The translations under genes were made by a program, and so were the position numbers. DNA of 64,000 nt, taken from NCBI RefSeq assembly GCF_900113135.1, contig NZ_FOOH01000012.1, forward strand, positions 62,001 to 126,000, in the 5' to 3' direction. Origin of the DNA: Salegentibacter agarivorans. Lineage in GTDB: Bacteria > Bacteroidota > Bacteroidia > Flavobacteriales > Flavobacteriaceae. Of this stretch, positions 36,653 to 46,266 are shown in pieces; the stretch's first letter is position 1; each line of letters opens with the position of its first letter. Below the pieces are notes generated by a model. It was not told where the DNA came from. It worked only from the letters and a program-made list of their open reading frames with translations, and made no database searches.

Positions 36653-36943
36653 TTATGCGTTTTTGGGTGGGGGAAAGATCACGTCTAAAAATACTACAGG
36701 ATAACTTTCAGTATAGAAATCTTTGGTATAATCCTGCTCCTGAAGAAAATGAATACTGGCGTAATTAGTATTTTGCTCTTCAAAATTAAATTCCAGGTTA
36801 ATCTGGTTTTTAGAAGAACTTTCTTCTTCATTTACATTAAAAGCAAAAGAAACATCTACAGAATTATCTATATAGGCAACAATGCTAGGCGTTGCTAGAA
36901 ATGCCATAAAAATAAAAGTTAGAATGTAGACCGGTGTTTTCAC
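36653..36943 (-). CDS. Small secreted protein with GTG start
   Basis: A 96-residue exported protein. The only start giving a full signal peptide (MKTPVYILTFIFMAFLATP) is GTG at 36943; the next ATG would cut into it. The mature part is acidic with SVDVSFAFNVNEEESSSKNQ and ends IFPPPKNA. A Pro-rich end of this kind recurs in small flavobacterial proteins. Function unknown. Not obviously part of the bat operon, since it lies 78 nt after the batE stop. Confidence 0.6.
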   Translation of the reverse strand: MKTPVYILTFIFMAFLATPSIVAYIDNSVDVSFAFNVNEEESSSKNQINLEFNFEEQNTNYASIHFLQEQDYTKDFYTESYPVVFLDVIFPPPKNA

Positions 36944-37021
36944 AGCGACAAAAATAACAAGAAATGCGTCTAACTAGCAAAAAATACTCATACTTTAATG
37001 TTAAACTAATATCAATAATTT

Positions 37022-37771
37022 TTATAGTCGCTTTAAATTATTATTTTCTGTCCAGCCCTGGGTGCCGTTAGATAGTTCTAATTTCACCCATCCCTGGTAG
37101 TCTTCAAGCACTTTAGCTTTTGTACCTTCATGAAGGCTGAAAGCAGTCTCGGCCCGAGGGGAAGGTTCATTTTTTACGGCCGCTTCTTCAGTAAAAATTA
37201 TAGCGAATTGATTGTTGAATTGAATCTCCTGTTGCTGAAATGCAAAGAATACTGAAATTCCTCCAAGTAAAAATATGAAGATCGCAAATCCAAACAAAGT
37301 TCGTTTTATAAGCGGTTTTCTACTGAAATAATAAAATAAAAAGAGCACTACAAAGATTATGGAGAAAGCAATAGAAAAATAAGCCCAGGTATTATAAGAA
37401 AACGTAGATAGAAATTGATTAATTTTTTTTTCAAAACCGGTTTCCTCTACCACAGGAATATCATCTATGGTCATACTACGTGCAAATTCTATATTATTTT
37501 GCACATCCTCATCTGTAGGATCTAACTGTAATGCTTTTTCGTAATAATATATACTTGGGGCTACATTATTTAATTTATAATGCGCGTTTCCAAGATTATA
37601 ATAGGTTGCTACTGAAGTTTTTCCATTTGCCAGGATTTCTTCATATTTGGCTATGGCAGTTTCAAAATCATCGTTTGCATAGGCCTCATTTGCTTCTTCA
37701 AAAAGCGTGGGCTTTTGTGCCAGAGTCGTGGCCGAAACAAATACCAGAAAAATTAACATCAGCTTTTTCAT
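37022..37771 (-). CDS. batE: BatE: TPR and SH3-like aerotolerance operon protein
   Basis: A 249-residue protein: signal peptide (ending TTLAQ), two TPR units (about 25-105), two membrane helices (about 133-153 and 163-182) and a C-terminal bacterial SH3 domain (about 190-249, with VKLELSNGTQGWTENNNL). It is the last gene of the bat operon; its ATG comes one base after the batD stop. Expected at the inner membrane with the other Bat proteins. Confidence 0.9.
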   Translation of the reverse strand: MKKLMLIFLVFVSATTLAQKPTLFEEANEAYANDDFETAIAKYEEILANGKTSVATYYNLGNAHYKLNNVAPSIYYYEKALQLDPTDEDVQNNIEFARSMTIDDIPVVEETGFEKKINQFLSTFSYNTWAYFSIAFSIIFVVLFLFYYFSRKPLIKRTLFGFAIFIFLLGGISVFFAFQQQEIQFNNQFAIIFTEEAAVKNEPSPRAETAFSLHEGTKAKVLEDYQGWVKLELSNGTQGWTENNNLKRL

Positions 37772-37772
37772 A

Positions 37773-39527
37773 CTAAATCTCTTTATCCAGTTTTGAAATT
37801 ACTTTTACAGCTTTATCGTAATCTTCCTGCTGCGCAGAATTTGACGCTGGGGTGTACCTCGCAAACTCGCAGCTTTTTAAAACCTCAATAAATTCTGCAG
37901 AAGTTTCATCGGGAACATTTTTTTCCTTCAAAATTTCTAAAATGCGTTCTTTACTCATTTCAGAAGTTTGAATATGAAGTTTCGCTTTTAAATAATTGTG
38001 CATTGCACGCTCTAAAGATTCATAAAAAGCCTGCTGATCGCCAAGGTTCTTTTTGGCTTCAGAAAGGTATTTTCTTGCCAGTTTATTCGCTTTTTTAAGT
38101 CGGTTTCCATGTACATCGGCGGCAATGGCTTCTCTCTTTTTTCCGAATAAAATAAAGAGCGGAATAGCTGCAAAAGGCAAAAGTAACGATCCCCAATAAG
38201 TCCACGACCTAAAAAAGGCTTGTTGCTCTAACGGCCTAAGATTGGTTTGGGTTTTTATAAACCTAAACTGTTCTGAAGGTAAATTAACCGCGCGCTTACT
38301 GTTTTCTGCAATTCTACCACCCGAAGTACTAACCGGACCTTCTTCTACATCTATTAAAATTTCCTGGGAAGACAAACTCTTATAAGTTTGCGTTTTTGGA
38401 TCAAAATATGAAAAAGTTAATGGCTGAATTGGATATTGACCTTTTCTGGTAGGCACAATAGTGTAAGAATCTATAATACTTCCCTGTTTTCCATTTAAAG
38501 TAGTGGTAACGTTTTCGGTTCTTTGTGGATCATACATTTCAAGTGAAGATGGTACCTCAAGCGAGGGTAATTCAAATAAATTTAAGTTCCCATTTCCTCT
38601 AATTTCAACCTTTGCTTCCAGGGATTCTGAAGCATCCAGCTTATCTTTAGTGGTGCTCACATCTAAACTAAATTGTCCCACGGCGCCGGTGAAACCAGCA
38701 GGTTTCCCTTCGGGCAATGGTCTTACATCGACTGTTCTAGTGCCCGCAGCAACAGTTTTATTTATAGTTTTATAAATTCTACTGCCAAAAATGTCACGCC
38801 TGTCACTTGGTACATCTACCGAAACTGACAGAGTAAGTGGTTCAAGCTCTAATTTACCGGTTTTCTGGGGATAAAGCACCGCCTTTTTAAGTACTACATA
38901 GCGATATGGCTCTCCCTGATATTCCCCATTTTCCGGTCTTAATTCCCTTATTTCAATATTCTGACTCCAAAAATCTGAAAACTTAGGGCTATCTACTTCC
39001 CTGAAATTGCTCACGCTAATTCGCGGACTCACAAATAACTTATAAACCACGGTTATCCCTTCGTTTAAATAAGGATTGGGATTGGACACTTCAGCAACTA
39101 AATGCAGGTTATCTGAAGCTATAAGATCTGAATTATCACCATCGGTTGGCTGGTCTACCGCAGCGGTAACCTGGATATCTATAGGGGTGGTTTTATAAAT
39201 CTTGTCGTCTATGGTAATTTCAGCCTGGGCAATGGTTTTGCTTCCGCGGGAATTGGGCTGTAAATAATAAGAATATGTTTTTGAATATGTACGATCCCCA
39301 TTAATCCAGCGATTACTCACCGACTGGTTTGGGCCGCCTACAACGGTAAAACCATCAAAAGAGGGAGGACGAAAATTATCGCCATCCTGGTTCATTTCAA
39401 AATCTACCCTAAGGCGTTCGTTTACCCCAAGTTTGTCCTTGCTCACTTTTGCTTCGAACTTTACCTGGGCCTGTAAACCAATGCCGGTAAATAATAAAAT
39501 GCTAAGTATTAAAAACTTCACCTTCAT
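37773..39527 (-). CDS. batD: BatD family protein (oxygen tolerance)
   Basis: A 584-residue protein: signal peptide (ending LQAQ), tandem Ig-like beta domains (about 22-420), one membrane helix (about 440-462) and a basic, helical cytosolic tail with NYLKAKLHIQTSEMSKERIL (partial). FRPPSFDGFTVVGGPNQSVS is typical of the BatD family. Role in the Bat complex is to place large periplasmic beta domains next to the VWA proteins. Follows batC by 58 nt. Confidence 0.93.
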   Translation of the reverse strand: MKVKFLILSILLFTGIGLQAQVKFEAKVSKDKLGVNERLRVDFEMNQDGDNFRPPSFDGFTVVGGPNQSVSNRWINGDRTYSKTYSYYLQPNSRGSKTIAQAEITIDDKIYKTTPIDIQVTAAVDQPTDGDNSDLIASDNLHLVAEVSNPNPYLNEGITVVYKLFVSPRISVSNFREVDSPKFSDFWSQNIEIRELRPENGEYQGEPYRYVVLKKAVLYPQKTGKLELEPLTLSVSVDVPSDRRDIFGSRIYKTINKTVAAGTRTVDVRPLPEGKPAGFTGAVGQFSLDVSTTKDKLDASESLEAKVEIRGNGNLNLFELPSLEVPSSLEMYDPQRTENVTTTLNGKQGSIIDSYTIVPTRKGQYPIQPLTFSYFDPKTQTYKSLSSQEILIDVEEGPVSTSGGRIAENSKRAVNLPSEQFRFIKTQTNLRPLEQQAFFRSWTYWGSLLLPFAAIPLFILFGKKREAIAADVHGNRLKKANKLARKYLSEAKKNLGDQQAFYESLERAMHNYLKAKLHIQTSEMSKERILEILKEKNVPDETSAEFIEVLKSCEFARYTPASNSAQQEDYDKAVKVISKLDKEI

Positions 39528-39585
39528 CTATAAAATTCCTTTCTTTAAGATAAGTATGATTTTGGAAAGAAGTGTATCAAAAATT

Positions 39586-40530
39586 TTACCAATCTTTTTC
39601 AGATTGCACTTTGGCACCTTTTTGTTTTTCCGCATTTACTTTATCCTGCACCTTTCTTTCTTCATTATTCATCGCTTCCAGTAAACTCTGAATTTGCTCT
39701 GGAGACAATTGTCCCTGCGCGGGTTGAGGCTGGCCTTGCTCTGGTTGCTGCTCTTCCTCTTGCTCGTCGCCCTGGCCATCTTGCTGCTCCTGATCATCCT
39801 GGTCGCCTTCCTGTTCTTCCTGATCCTTATCCTGTTGATCCTGATCACCTTCATTATCTCCCTCACCATCCTGATTCTGCTGCTCCTGGTTTTCCTGTTC
39901 CTGGTTTTGATCTTGATTTTCCTGATCCTGATTTTCCTGATCTTCATTCTCATCATCGCCACCATCCTGGTTATCTTCCTGGTTTTCCTGTTCCTGTTCC
40001 TGTTCCTGTTCCAGCATCTTTTTAGCCAGGGCTAAATTATAGCGGGTTTCATCGTCAGTTGGGTCGTTTCTTAAAGCATCTTTATAGGCATCTACCGCTT
40101 CCTGATACATTTTTTGCTTCATATAAGCATTTCCCAAATTATGGTTGGCTTTGTGCCTGGCAGTTTTCGTGTCTGCAACCTCAGCCGCCTGTTTAAAACG
40201 TTGTGCAGCCTGTGGTGCATTTTCACGGGTATAATACATATTTCCCATATTATATCGCGCGTCTGCATTCTCAGCATCTTTGGCAATAGCTTTTCTATAA
40301 GCCGCCTCGGCTTCCGGGAAATTATTTTCTCCTAAAGCAACATCAGCTTCCTGCATAAATTGCCGGGCTTCCTTTTGGGCTTTTTCTTTTTCTTTATCAC
40401 TTTGTTGCTGGGCTAATACCGGAAGTCCAAGTACCAACCCAAAAAACACACATAAACTAACTCGAAGAAAGCTCAAGGATAAATTTAAATCTCGATTATC
40501 GAGTAATATGTTTGCTGAAAAACCTCTCAT
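39586..40530 (-). CDS. batC: BatC: TPR protein with long Gln/Glu/Asp/Asn-rich tract
   Basis: A 314-residue protein: 20 unusual N-terminal residues, a signal peptide (about 21-41, ending PVLAQ), three to four TPR units (about 52-172), then a tract of some 105 residues made almost only of Q, E, D, N and G (about 174-278), and a helical end. Residues 9-16 are encoded by a copy of a dispersed palindromic repeat, which explains the abnormal N-terminus. TPR proteins in this position are called BatC or BatE2. It ends 58 nt before batD. Confidence 0.9.
   Translation of the reverse strand: MRGFSANILLDNRDLNLSLSFLRVSLCVFFGLVLGLPVLAQQQSDKEKEKAQKEARQFMQEADVALGENNFPEAEAAYRKAIAKDAENADARYNMGNMYYTRENAPQAAQRFKQAAEVADTKTARHKANHNLGNAYMKQKMYQEAVDAYKDALRNDPTDDETRYNLALAKKMLEQEQEQEQENQEDNQDGGDDENEDQENQDQENQDQNQEQENQEQQNQDGEGDNEGDQDQQDKDQEEQEGDQDDQEQQDGQGDEQEEEQQPEQGQPQPAQGQLSPEQIQSLLEAMNNEERKVQDKVNAEKQKGAKVQSEKDW
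40488..40506 (+). repeat. Dispersed palindromic repeat, copy inside batC start
   Basis: Exact 19-nt copy (AATCTCGATTATCGAGTAA) lying inside codons 9-15 of batC, in inverse orientation to the gene. Confidence 0.78.
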
Positions 40531-40534
40531 TGAA

Positions 40535-41581
40535 TCACTCCTCTGTCTTTCTTTTTTCGTTGAATAAATTAAGCTTCCTTATCCAGCCGGTCTTGCGTTC
40601 TAACATAAATACATCCAGTAACAGCAATAAGATTGCCAAACCAACAAACCACTGAAACTGCGATTTATAATCGGCAAATTGTTTTGCTTCAAATTCTGTT
40701 TTTTCAATGGTAAGCAACTCTTCCTGAACTTTTTCGGTTACTTCAGCAGTTATACTACCATCAATATATTCTCCATTTGTTTCGCTCGCAATTTGCTCTA
40801 GAATTGCCGGATCAAGTTTTGTAATTACGGTTTCGCCCTGGTTGTCCTTTTTATAATTCTGCACCACTCCATTCCTTTTAATAGGAATTGGTCCTCCCTT
40901 GGTGGTGCCTACACCTATAGTATAAATTCTAATCCCGGCTTCAGCGGCTCGTTCCGCCATATCTTCAACATTACCCTGGTGATCTTCGCCATCGCTTAGA
41001 ATAAACATCACCCGGTTGGTTTGTTGGTTATCGTCAAAAAAGCCGGTAGCTAAATCTATAGCATCTCCAATGGCGGTTCCCTGCGAGGAAATCATATCGG
41101 TATTTAAACTTTCCAGGAACATCTCTGCCGAGCCGTAATCTGTAGTAATTGGCAACTGCGGAAAAGCGCTCCCTGCATAGGCGATAATTCCCACGCGATC
41201 GCTTCCCAGGTTGCCTATTATTTGTCTTACCAATTGCTTCGATTTTTCTAATCTATTGGGCGCAATATCTTCGGCCTCCATACTTTTAGAAACATCTACC
41301 GCAAAAACAATATCCACACCTTCGCGTTTTACTGTTTCTAACTGTGAACCTAATTTAGGATTTACAAGGCCAAAAATTAAGCTGGCAAAAGCGCCAAGGA
41401 TGAGCAATAATTTTAAAACAGGCTTAAATGCCGATTTGTTTGGGGATAAAAAACTTAGAAGCTCGGGTTTGGCAAACCTTGAGCGTGCACGCTTCTGCCA
41501 AAGCCTAAAAATAAGGTATAGCAAGATTACTACCGGAAGGAGTAGTAAAAGCCATAAATATATTTTTTCTTCTAAGATCAT
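40535..41581 (-). CDS. batB: BatB: VWA domain membrane protein
   Basis: A 348-residue inner-membrane protein: two N-terminal helices (about 8-28 and 57-78), a VWA domain (about 90-280) with intact MIDAS DVSKSM and a later LSDGEDHQG, and a C-terminal helix (about 308-326). The VWA faces the periplasm. It lies 20 nt after batA and 4 nt before batC. Confidence 0.93.
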   Translation of the reverse strand: MILEEKIYLWLLLLLPVVILLYLIFRLWQKRARSRFAKPELLSFLSPNKSAFKPVLKLLLILGAFASLIFGLVNPKLGSQLETVKREGVDIVFAVDVSKSMEAEDIAPNRLEKSKQLVRQIIGNLGSDRVGIIAYAGSAFPQLPITTDYGSAEMFLESLNTDMISSQGTAIGDAIDLATGFFDDNQQTNRVMFILSDGEDHQGNVEDMAERAAEAGIRIYTIGVGTTKGGPIPIKRNGVVQNYKKDNQGETVITKLDPAILEQIASETNGEYIDGSITAEVTEKVQEELLTIEKTEFEAKQFADYKSQFQWFVGLAILLLLLDVFMLERKTGWIRKLNLFNEKRKTEE

Positions 41582-41601
41582 TAAAACTTTCTTTCTAATT
41601 T

Positions 41602-42606
41602 TTAAATAAAGCCTCTAAATACTGTATACCGCAAGATTATTTCAAAAAGTAATAATCCTAAAGCCAGTAAAGCATAAGGCCTAAATTTTTCGGTATAATT
41701 ATAATACCTGAATTCTTCTATTTCAGATTTCTCCAGGCTGTCTATTTCTTCATAAATCTCTTCGAGGGTTTCATTATTGGTAGCTCTAAAGTATTTCCCG
41801 CCGGTATCTGCAGCAATTTGCTGCAATAAAGCTTCATCTATCTCTACTTTTTGCACCCCATATTGAAACTTTCCGTTAGGCAAAATATTTACTGGAGTTA
41901 GGGCATTTCCATTACTTCCCACGCCAATTGTATAGACTTTAATGTCGAATTCCACAGCGAGCTCGCTGGCTATTTTAGGATCTATAAACCCGGAGTTATT
42001 TACCCCGTCGGTTAATAAAATGATCACTTTACTTTCGGCATCACTATCTTTTAAACGGTTAACCGAAGTTGCCAAACCTGAACCAATTGCCGTTCCGTTT
42101 TGTAATACATTACTGTATTCAATTTCTTCAATGGCTCTTAAAGCAATACTTTTATCGCTGGTAATGGGCGTTTTTGTAAAACTTTCTCCAGCAAAAAGCA
42201 CCAAACCAATCCTATCTGTAGGCCTATTTTCTATAAATTCAGCTCCTACTTCCTTTACAGATTCCAGTCGATTAGGTTCAAAATCGCGGGCCAGCATACT
42301 TGCCGAAACATCTATAGCCATTACAATATCTATACCCCTAATGTTGCTGCTTTGCGTGGTTACATCTACCGTTCTTGGACGGGCCATTGCAGTTATTAAC
42401 AGGGCCAAGGCTAGTAAGCGTAAGACAAAAAGTATAGGTTTTAATTTTGAAAGCAGCGATTGCTTTACCTTAAAACCTTTTACACTAGACATTCTAAGTT
42501 CTGGAGTTTGCTGCTTTCGTTTCCAGAAATACCAGGCCGTTGCCGGCAGAAGCAGCAAAAGCAGCCAGAAAAATTCTGGATTTTCGAATGTATAATTAGC
42601 AAACAT
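41602..42606 (-). CDS. batA: BatA: VWA domain membrane protein
   Basis: A 334-residue inner-membrane protein with the same plan as BatB: helices near 10-27 and 55-76, VWA with MIDAS DVSASM and LLTDGVNNSGF, and a last helix (about 308-327). Start is the ATG at 42606, which shares its first base with the upstream TGA stop (TGATG); a TTG one codon earlier is not needed. Confidence 0.93.
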   Translation of the reverse strand: MFANYTFENPEFFWLLLLLLPATAWYFWKRKQQTPELRMSSVKGFKVKQSLLSKLKPILFVLRLLALALLITAMARPRTVDVTTQSSNIRGIDIVMAIDVSASMLARDFEPNRLESVKEVGAEFIENRPTDRIGLVLFAGESFTKTPITSDKSIALRAIEEIEYSNVLQNGTAIGSGLATSVNRLKDSDAESKVIILLTDGVNNSGFIDPKIASELAVEFDIKVYTIGVGSNGNALTPVNILPNGKFQYGVQKVEIDEALLQQIAADTGGKYFRATNNETLEEIYEEIDSLEKSEIEEFRYYNYTEKFRPYALLALGLLLFEIILRYTVFRGFI

Positions 42607-44240
42607 CAATTAGACTGATTTCTTAATTCTATAGAACTTTCTACTCGTTGTAATATTTCTTCGGCATATTTATCATCCTCATCAAAAACTACCATAACCT
42701 GCTGAAATCCGCCATTTTCTCCCAGGTTTATAATAGCATATTGCTTTTGAATTGGGCCGCCGGTAATTGGATTTTCAAGATTAAAAGTTCCAAAAACCTT
42801 AATTCCCTTGGCGCTATCTAAAGTTGAAAATTCTTCTTCTTTCATAATAATATTACGGGCTCCCTGGTTTTCCAGGTTTTCATAAATACCGTCTACTGCC
42901 TTATCAAGGTTAAAATCACTTTGCGGATTGACCGGCCCAGTAATTAATAAAATATATAAATTACTCTCCAGTGTTCCAGAATCAAAAGTTTCACTTCCCA
43001 GAAGCAATTCCTGTAGCTCATTGTCCCTATCTACAGCCTTTCTTACCAGTACCTCTGGAGTGGTTATGGTTACACTTGGTGTGCCGTATTCACTTCTAAT
43101 CCAGTCGCCCTCCAGCAATTCTTTGGTCTCATTTCCCAAAACCGAATCTTTTACATAATCAAATCCTCTGGTATTTACCAAAACCACTATTACAATAATT
43201 CCCAGCACCAACACACCACCAATTATGGCCAGAATTTTATTTCTTCTTTTTCTTCTTAATTTCTCTGTTCGGTATTTTTCATCCTGCATCAATTCTTCCT
43301 CGGTTGGCTCAGGAACTACCTGGCGAATGTCTTTTATAAGATGCTCGGTTTTAGTTCTATCACTTTTTGCGGTAATTACATCGGGGCGCGAATTAGCAAA
43401 TTTGGCTAAATCGGCGCGTTTTAATAATTGCTGAAAATTATCTATAGATTTATCTTTTAAACTTAATTCTCCCGCTTGTTTTCTTAATTCCAGGTACGCA
43501 ATAAGTTCTGAGGTTGTACTCTCCAGTGCCCTATCGTAAATTTTTCTGTCTAAATATTTTCTAACAATAAAGGCAAGATTTGAGTAATATTCCTTGATTT
43601 CCCTGTCTTGCAACAAAGAAGAATTATCTAATTGTTTTAACTCGAACATGGCCTGCTCGTAAGGTGGTAATTCGGGTTCTGCTTCTTTTCTTTTCTTTCT
43701 TCTTCTAAAAAAGTAAAAAGCAAGTCCAAGAATTACTAAAGCGGCAAGTAACCACCAAATCCAGTTCGGAATACTAAAAGGTTTTGGAACATCTACCGCC
43801 GGTTTTATAGGATACATTTTCTGGCGAGTGGTATCCACCTTCACATCGGCAACCTCAACTCTAAAAGAATCGGTTAAATATTCCCTATTTTGAATAATAA
43901 TTTTTTGCTGCGGAATAGTATATGCACCGGAATCGAACTGCGTAAGCGAATATTTCTTTAAAAGCCTGAAACGATCTTCAACTGTGGTAGTATCGGCCCC
44001 TAAAGATTCCACCATTTCCATTGGGTCAAAAGTTTGGCCCTCAGGGAAAACCACCAAATTGGTAGAATCAGTTTCTACTTCAATACTATAAATTATTTGT
44101 TCTCCAATTTTTATGGAAGTTGAATCTATGCCAGCATTAATTTGAAGTTGCTGGGCGAAAGCTGAAAAAGACAACAACAAAAAAAGCAACAAGGCCGCCG
44201 CTTTAAAACTATTTAATGTTGTTGTAAATCTATTATTCAT
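42606..44240 (-). CDS. BatD-like two-TM protein between DUF58 and BatA
   Basis: A 544-residue protein: signal peptide (ending FAQQ), an N-terminal Ig-like periplasmic domain (about 30-140), a first membrane helix (IWWLLAALVILGLAFYFF, about 159-176), a charged cytosolic helical part (about 180-330), a second membrane helix (AIIGGVLVLGIIVIVVLV, about 337-354) and a periplasmic alpha/beta domain (about 360-544). The N-half corresponds to short proteins found in this place in other Bacteroidetes; the C-terminal domain (LYILLITGPVNPQSDF) I do not recognise. Coupled to batA by TGATG. Confidence 0.8.
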   Translation of the reverse strand: MNNRFTTTLNSFKAAALLLFLLLSFSAFAQQLQINAGIDSTSIKIGEQIIYSIEVETDSTNLVVFPEGQTFDPMEMVESLGADTTTVEDRFRLLKKYSLTQFDSGAYTIPQQKIIIQNREYLTDSFRVEVADVKVDTTRQKMYPIKPAVDVPKPFSIPNWIWWLLAALVILGLAFYFFRRRKKRKEAEPELPPYEQAMFELKQLDNSSLLQDREIKEYYSNLAFIVRKYLDRKIYDRALESTTSELIAYLELRKQAGELSLKDKSIDNFQQLLKRADLAKFANSRPDVITAKSDRTKTEHLIKDIRQVVPEPTEEELMQDEKYRTEKLRRKRRNKILAIIGGVLVLGIIVIVVLVNTRGFDYVKDSVLGNETKELLEGDWIRSEYGTPSVTITTPEVLVRKAVDRDNELQELLLGSETFDSGTLESNLYILLITGPVNPQSDFNLDKAVDGIYENLENQGARNIIMKEEEFSTLDSAKGIKVFGTFNLENPITGGPIQKQYAIINLGENGGFQQVMVVFDEDDKYAEEILQRVESSIELRNQSN

Positions 44241-44246
44241 TTGTTT

Positions 44247-45113
44247 CTAACCTCTTCTTTTAAAATAACCCAGTAATTTTTTCACATAACTCTCGTCAAC
44301 ACGATTGTTGATAACGCCAGCTCCACTTAGGGTAAAACTTTCGTTAAAATAAGCCGCTCTTTCACGATAATATTCTGCATAATTTCTTCTAACCGATTTA
44401 GAGCCAGTATTTACCGTAACATATTCCCCGGTTTCCTCATCCAACATTTGTACCAATCCTAAATTTGGAATTTCCTCCTCTGCCGAATCGTAAACCCTTA
44501 TTCCGGTGACATCGTGTTTATTACCCGCAATCTTTAAAGTTTGCTGGTAATCATCATCCATAAAATCTGAAAGCATAAAGACAATCGCCTTTTTCTTCAT
44601 CACATTAGAAAGGTATTTTATGGCTACCGCGATATCAGTTTTTTTAGATTGCGGTTTAAATTCTATTAATTCCCTGATAATTCTAAGCACGTGATAACGC
44701 CCTTTTTTAGGCGGAATATAAAGCTCTATTTTGTCTGAAAAAAGCATCAGCCCAATCTTGTCGTTATTTTGGGTAGCCGAAAAAGCTAAAGTTGCAGCAA
44801 TTTCGGTAATCACATCTTTTTTAAGCTGATTTTGTGTTCCGAAGAATTCTGAACCCGAAACATCTACCATAAGCATCATGGTAAGTTCACGTTCTTCTTC
44901 AAAAACCTTTACAAAGGGCTCATTGTAGCGAGCGGTAACATTCCAGTCTATACTTCTAACATCATCGCCAAATTGGTACTGCCGCACTTCACTAAACGTC
45001 ATCCCACGACCTTTAAAAGTAGAATGATATTCCCCGCCAAAAACGTGATCGCTCAAACGCCGGGTTTTTATTTCAATCTTTCTTACTTTTTTTAAAAGTT
45101 CTTTGGTATCCAT
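44247..45113 (-). CDS. DUF58 protein of the bat operon
   Basis: A 288-residue cytosolic protein with DUF58 in its first half (RRLSDHVFGGEYHSTFKGRG, SIDWNVTARYNEPFVK) overlapping a VWA-like fold with the MIDAS pattern DVSGSEFFG and LSDFMDDDY. It is expected to act with the MoxR ATPase encoded upstream. It ends 6 nt before the next gene. Confidence 0.93.
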   Translation of the reverse strand: MDTKELLKKVRKIEIKTRRLSDHVFGGEYHSTFKGRGMTFSEVRQYQFGDDVRSIDWNVTARYNEPFVKVFEEERELTMMLMVDVSGSEFFGTQNQLKKDVITEIAATLAFSATQNNDKIGLMLFSDKIELYIPPKKGRYHVLRIIRELIEFKPQSKKTDIAVAIKYLSNVMKKKAIVFMLSDFMDDDYQQTLKIAGNKHDVTGIRVYDSAEEEIPNLGLVQMLDEETGEYVTVNTGSKSVRRNYAEYYRERAAYFNESFTLSGAGVINNRVDESYVKKLLGYFKRRG

Positions 45114-45179
45114 CAGGAAGCGGTTGTGTGTTTACACAGCAATTATTGGAAAATGCGAAAATTAAGTGAACTACAAGGT

Positions 45180-46184
45180 TTATGGAACTTCAATCTCGTT
45201 CACTATTTTATGCACAATATCTTCTGAAGTTACATTTTCGGCTTCCGCCTCGTAGGTAATTCCAATTCTATGGCGAAGCACGTCTAAAACCACGGCTCTA
45301 ACATCTTCTGGAATTACATAACCACGACGTTTTATAAATGCGTAACATTTTGAAGCCCGCGCAAGGTTAATACTTCCCCTTGGAGAAGCGCCAAAACTTA
45401 TTAAAGGTTTTAGATCTTTTAAATTATATTTTTCAGGATTACGAGTGGCAAAAATAATATCAAGGATATATTTTTCAATTTTCTCATCCATATAAACTTC
45501 CCTGGCAGCCTGTTGTGCACGTAAAATTTGCTCAATGCTCACCACCGGATTCACTTTCGGAAATTCCCCTTTTAAATTGGCGCGCATAATTAACTGCTCG
45601 TCGTTAATTTCGGGATAATCAATTACGGTTTTCAGCATAAAACGGTCTACCTGGGCTTCAGGTAAAGGATAAGTTCCTTCCTGCTCTACCGGGTTCTGCG
45701 TGGCCATTACCAGAAACGGTTTATCTAAAATAAAAGTCTCTTCGCCAATGGTTACCTGCTTTTCCTGCATGGCTTCCAGTAAAGCCGATTGTACTTTGGC
45801 TGGAGCCCGGTTAATCTCATCTGCCAGGACAAAATTTGCAAAAATGGGTCCTTTTTTAATACTGAAATCATTCAGCTTCATATTGTAGATCATAGTACCC
45901 ACAACATCTGCAGGCAAAAGGTCTGGAGTAAACTGAATTCTACTAAAGCTACCGTGAACGGCTTGAGAAAGGGTATTAATAGCCAGGGTTTTTGCCAAAC
46001 CGGGAACACCTTCCAGCAAAATATGGCCCTGCCCCAATAAACCAATAAGCAAGCGCTCCATCATATGCTTTTGCCCTACTATTACTTTATTGACTTCAGT
46101 ATTTAGTAAATCTACAAAAGCACTTTCCCTCTCTATTTTTTCATTTAAACTTGCAATATCTACAGAGGCGTTGTTATCTATCAT
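45180..46184 (-). CDS. MoxR family AAA+ ATPase
   Basis: A 334-residue AAA+ ATPase: Walker A GVPGLAKT (about 58-65), Walker B VLADEINRAP, sensor 1 ATQNPVEQEG and the C-terminal lid. MoxR ATPases act as chaperones for VWA partners, of which three are encoded downstream. First gene of the bat operon, 66 nt ahead of the DUF58 gene; the operon promoter must lie between 46185 and the terminator at 46267-46303. Confidence 0.95.
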   Translation of the reverse strand: MIDNNASVDIASLNEKIERESAFVDLLNTEVNKVIVGQKHMMERLLIGLLGQGHILLEGVPGLAKTLAINTLSQAVHGSFSRIQFTPDLLPADVVGTMIYNMKLNDFSIKKGPIFANFVLADEINRAPAKVQSALLEAMQEKQVTIGEETFILDKPFLVMATQNPVEQEGTYPLPEAQVDRFMLKTVIDYPEINDEQLIMRANLKGEFPKVNPVVSIEQILRAQQAAREVYMDEKIEKYILDIIFATRNPEKYNLKDLKPLISFGASPRGSINLARASKCYAFIKRRGYVIPEDVRAVVLDVLRHRIGITYEAEAENVTSEDIVHKIVNEIEVP

Positions 46185-46266
46185 TTTATGCGTATTTAAG
46201 ACCGTGAATTCGAGGCCGCAAATTGGAAAATTATTAGCGTTTCTGCTGTTAATGTATGGTTAAAAA

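Noticed and set aside
39694-40035. Long + strand frame of 113 codons rich in Leu, Ile and Val
   Set aside because: It is the antisense of the Gln/Glu tract of batC; the composition is forced by CAG/GAA-type codons on the other strand.
41942-42595. 217-codon + strand frame opposite batA
   Set aside because: Shadow frame; low-complexity Ser/Leu content and complete overlap with a clear VWA gene.
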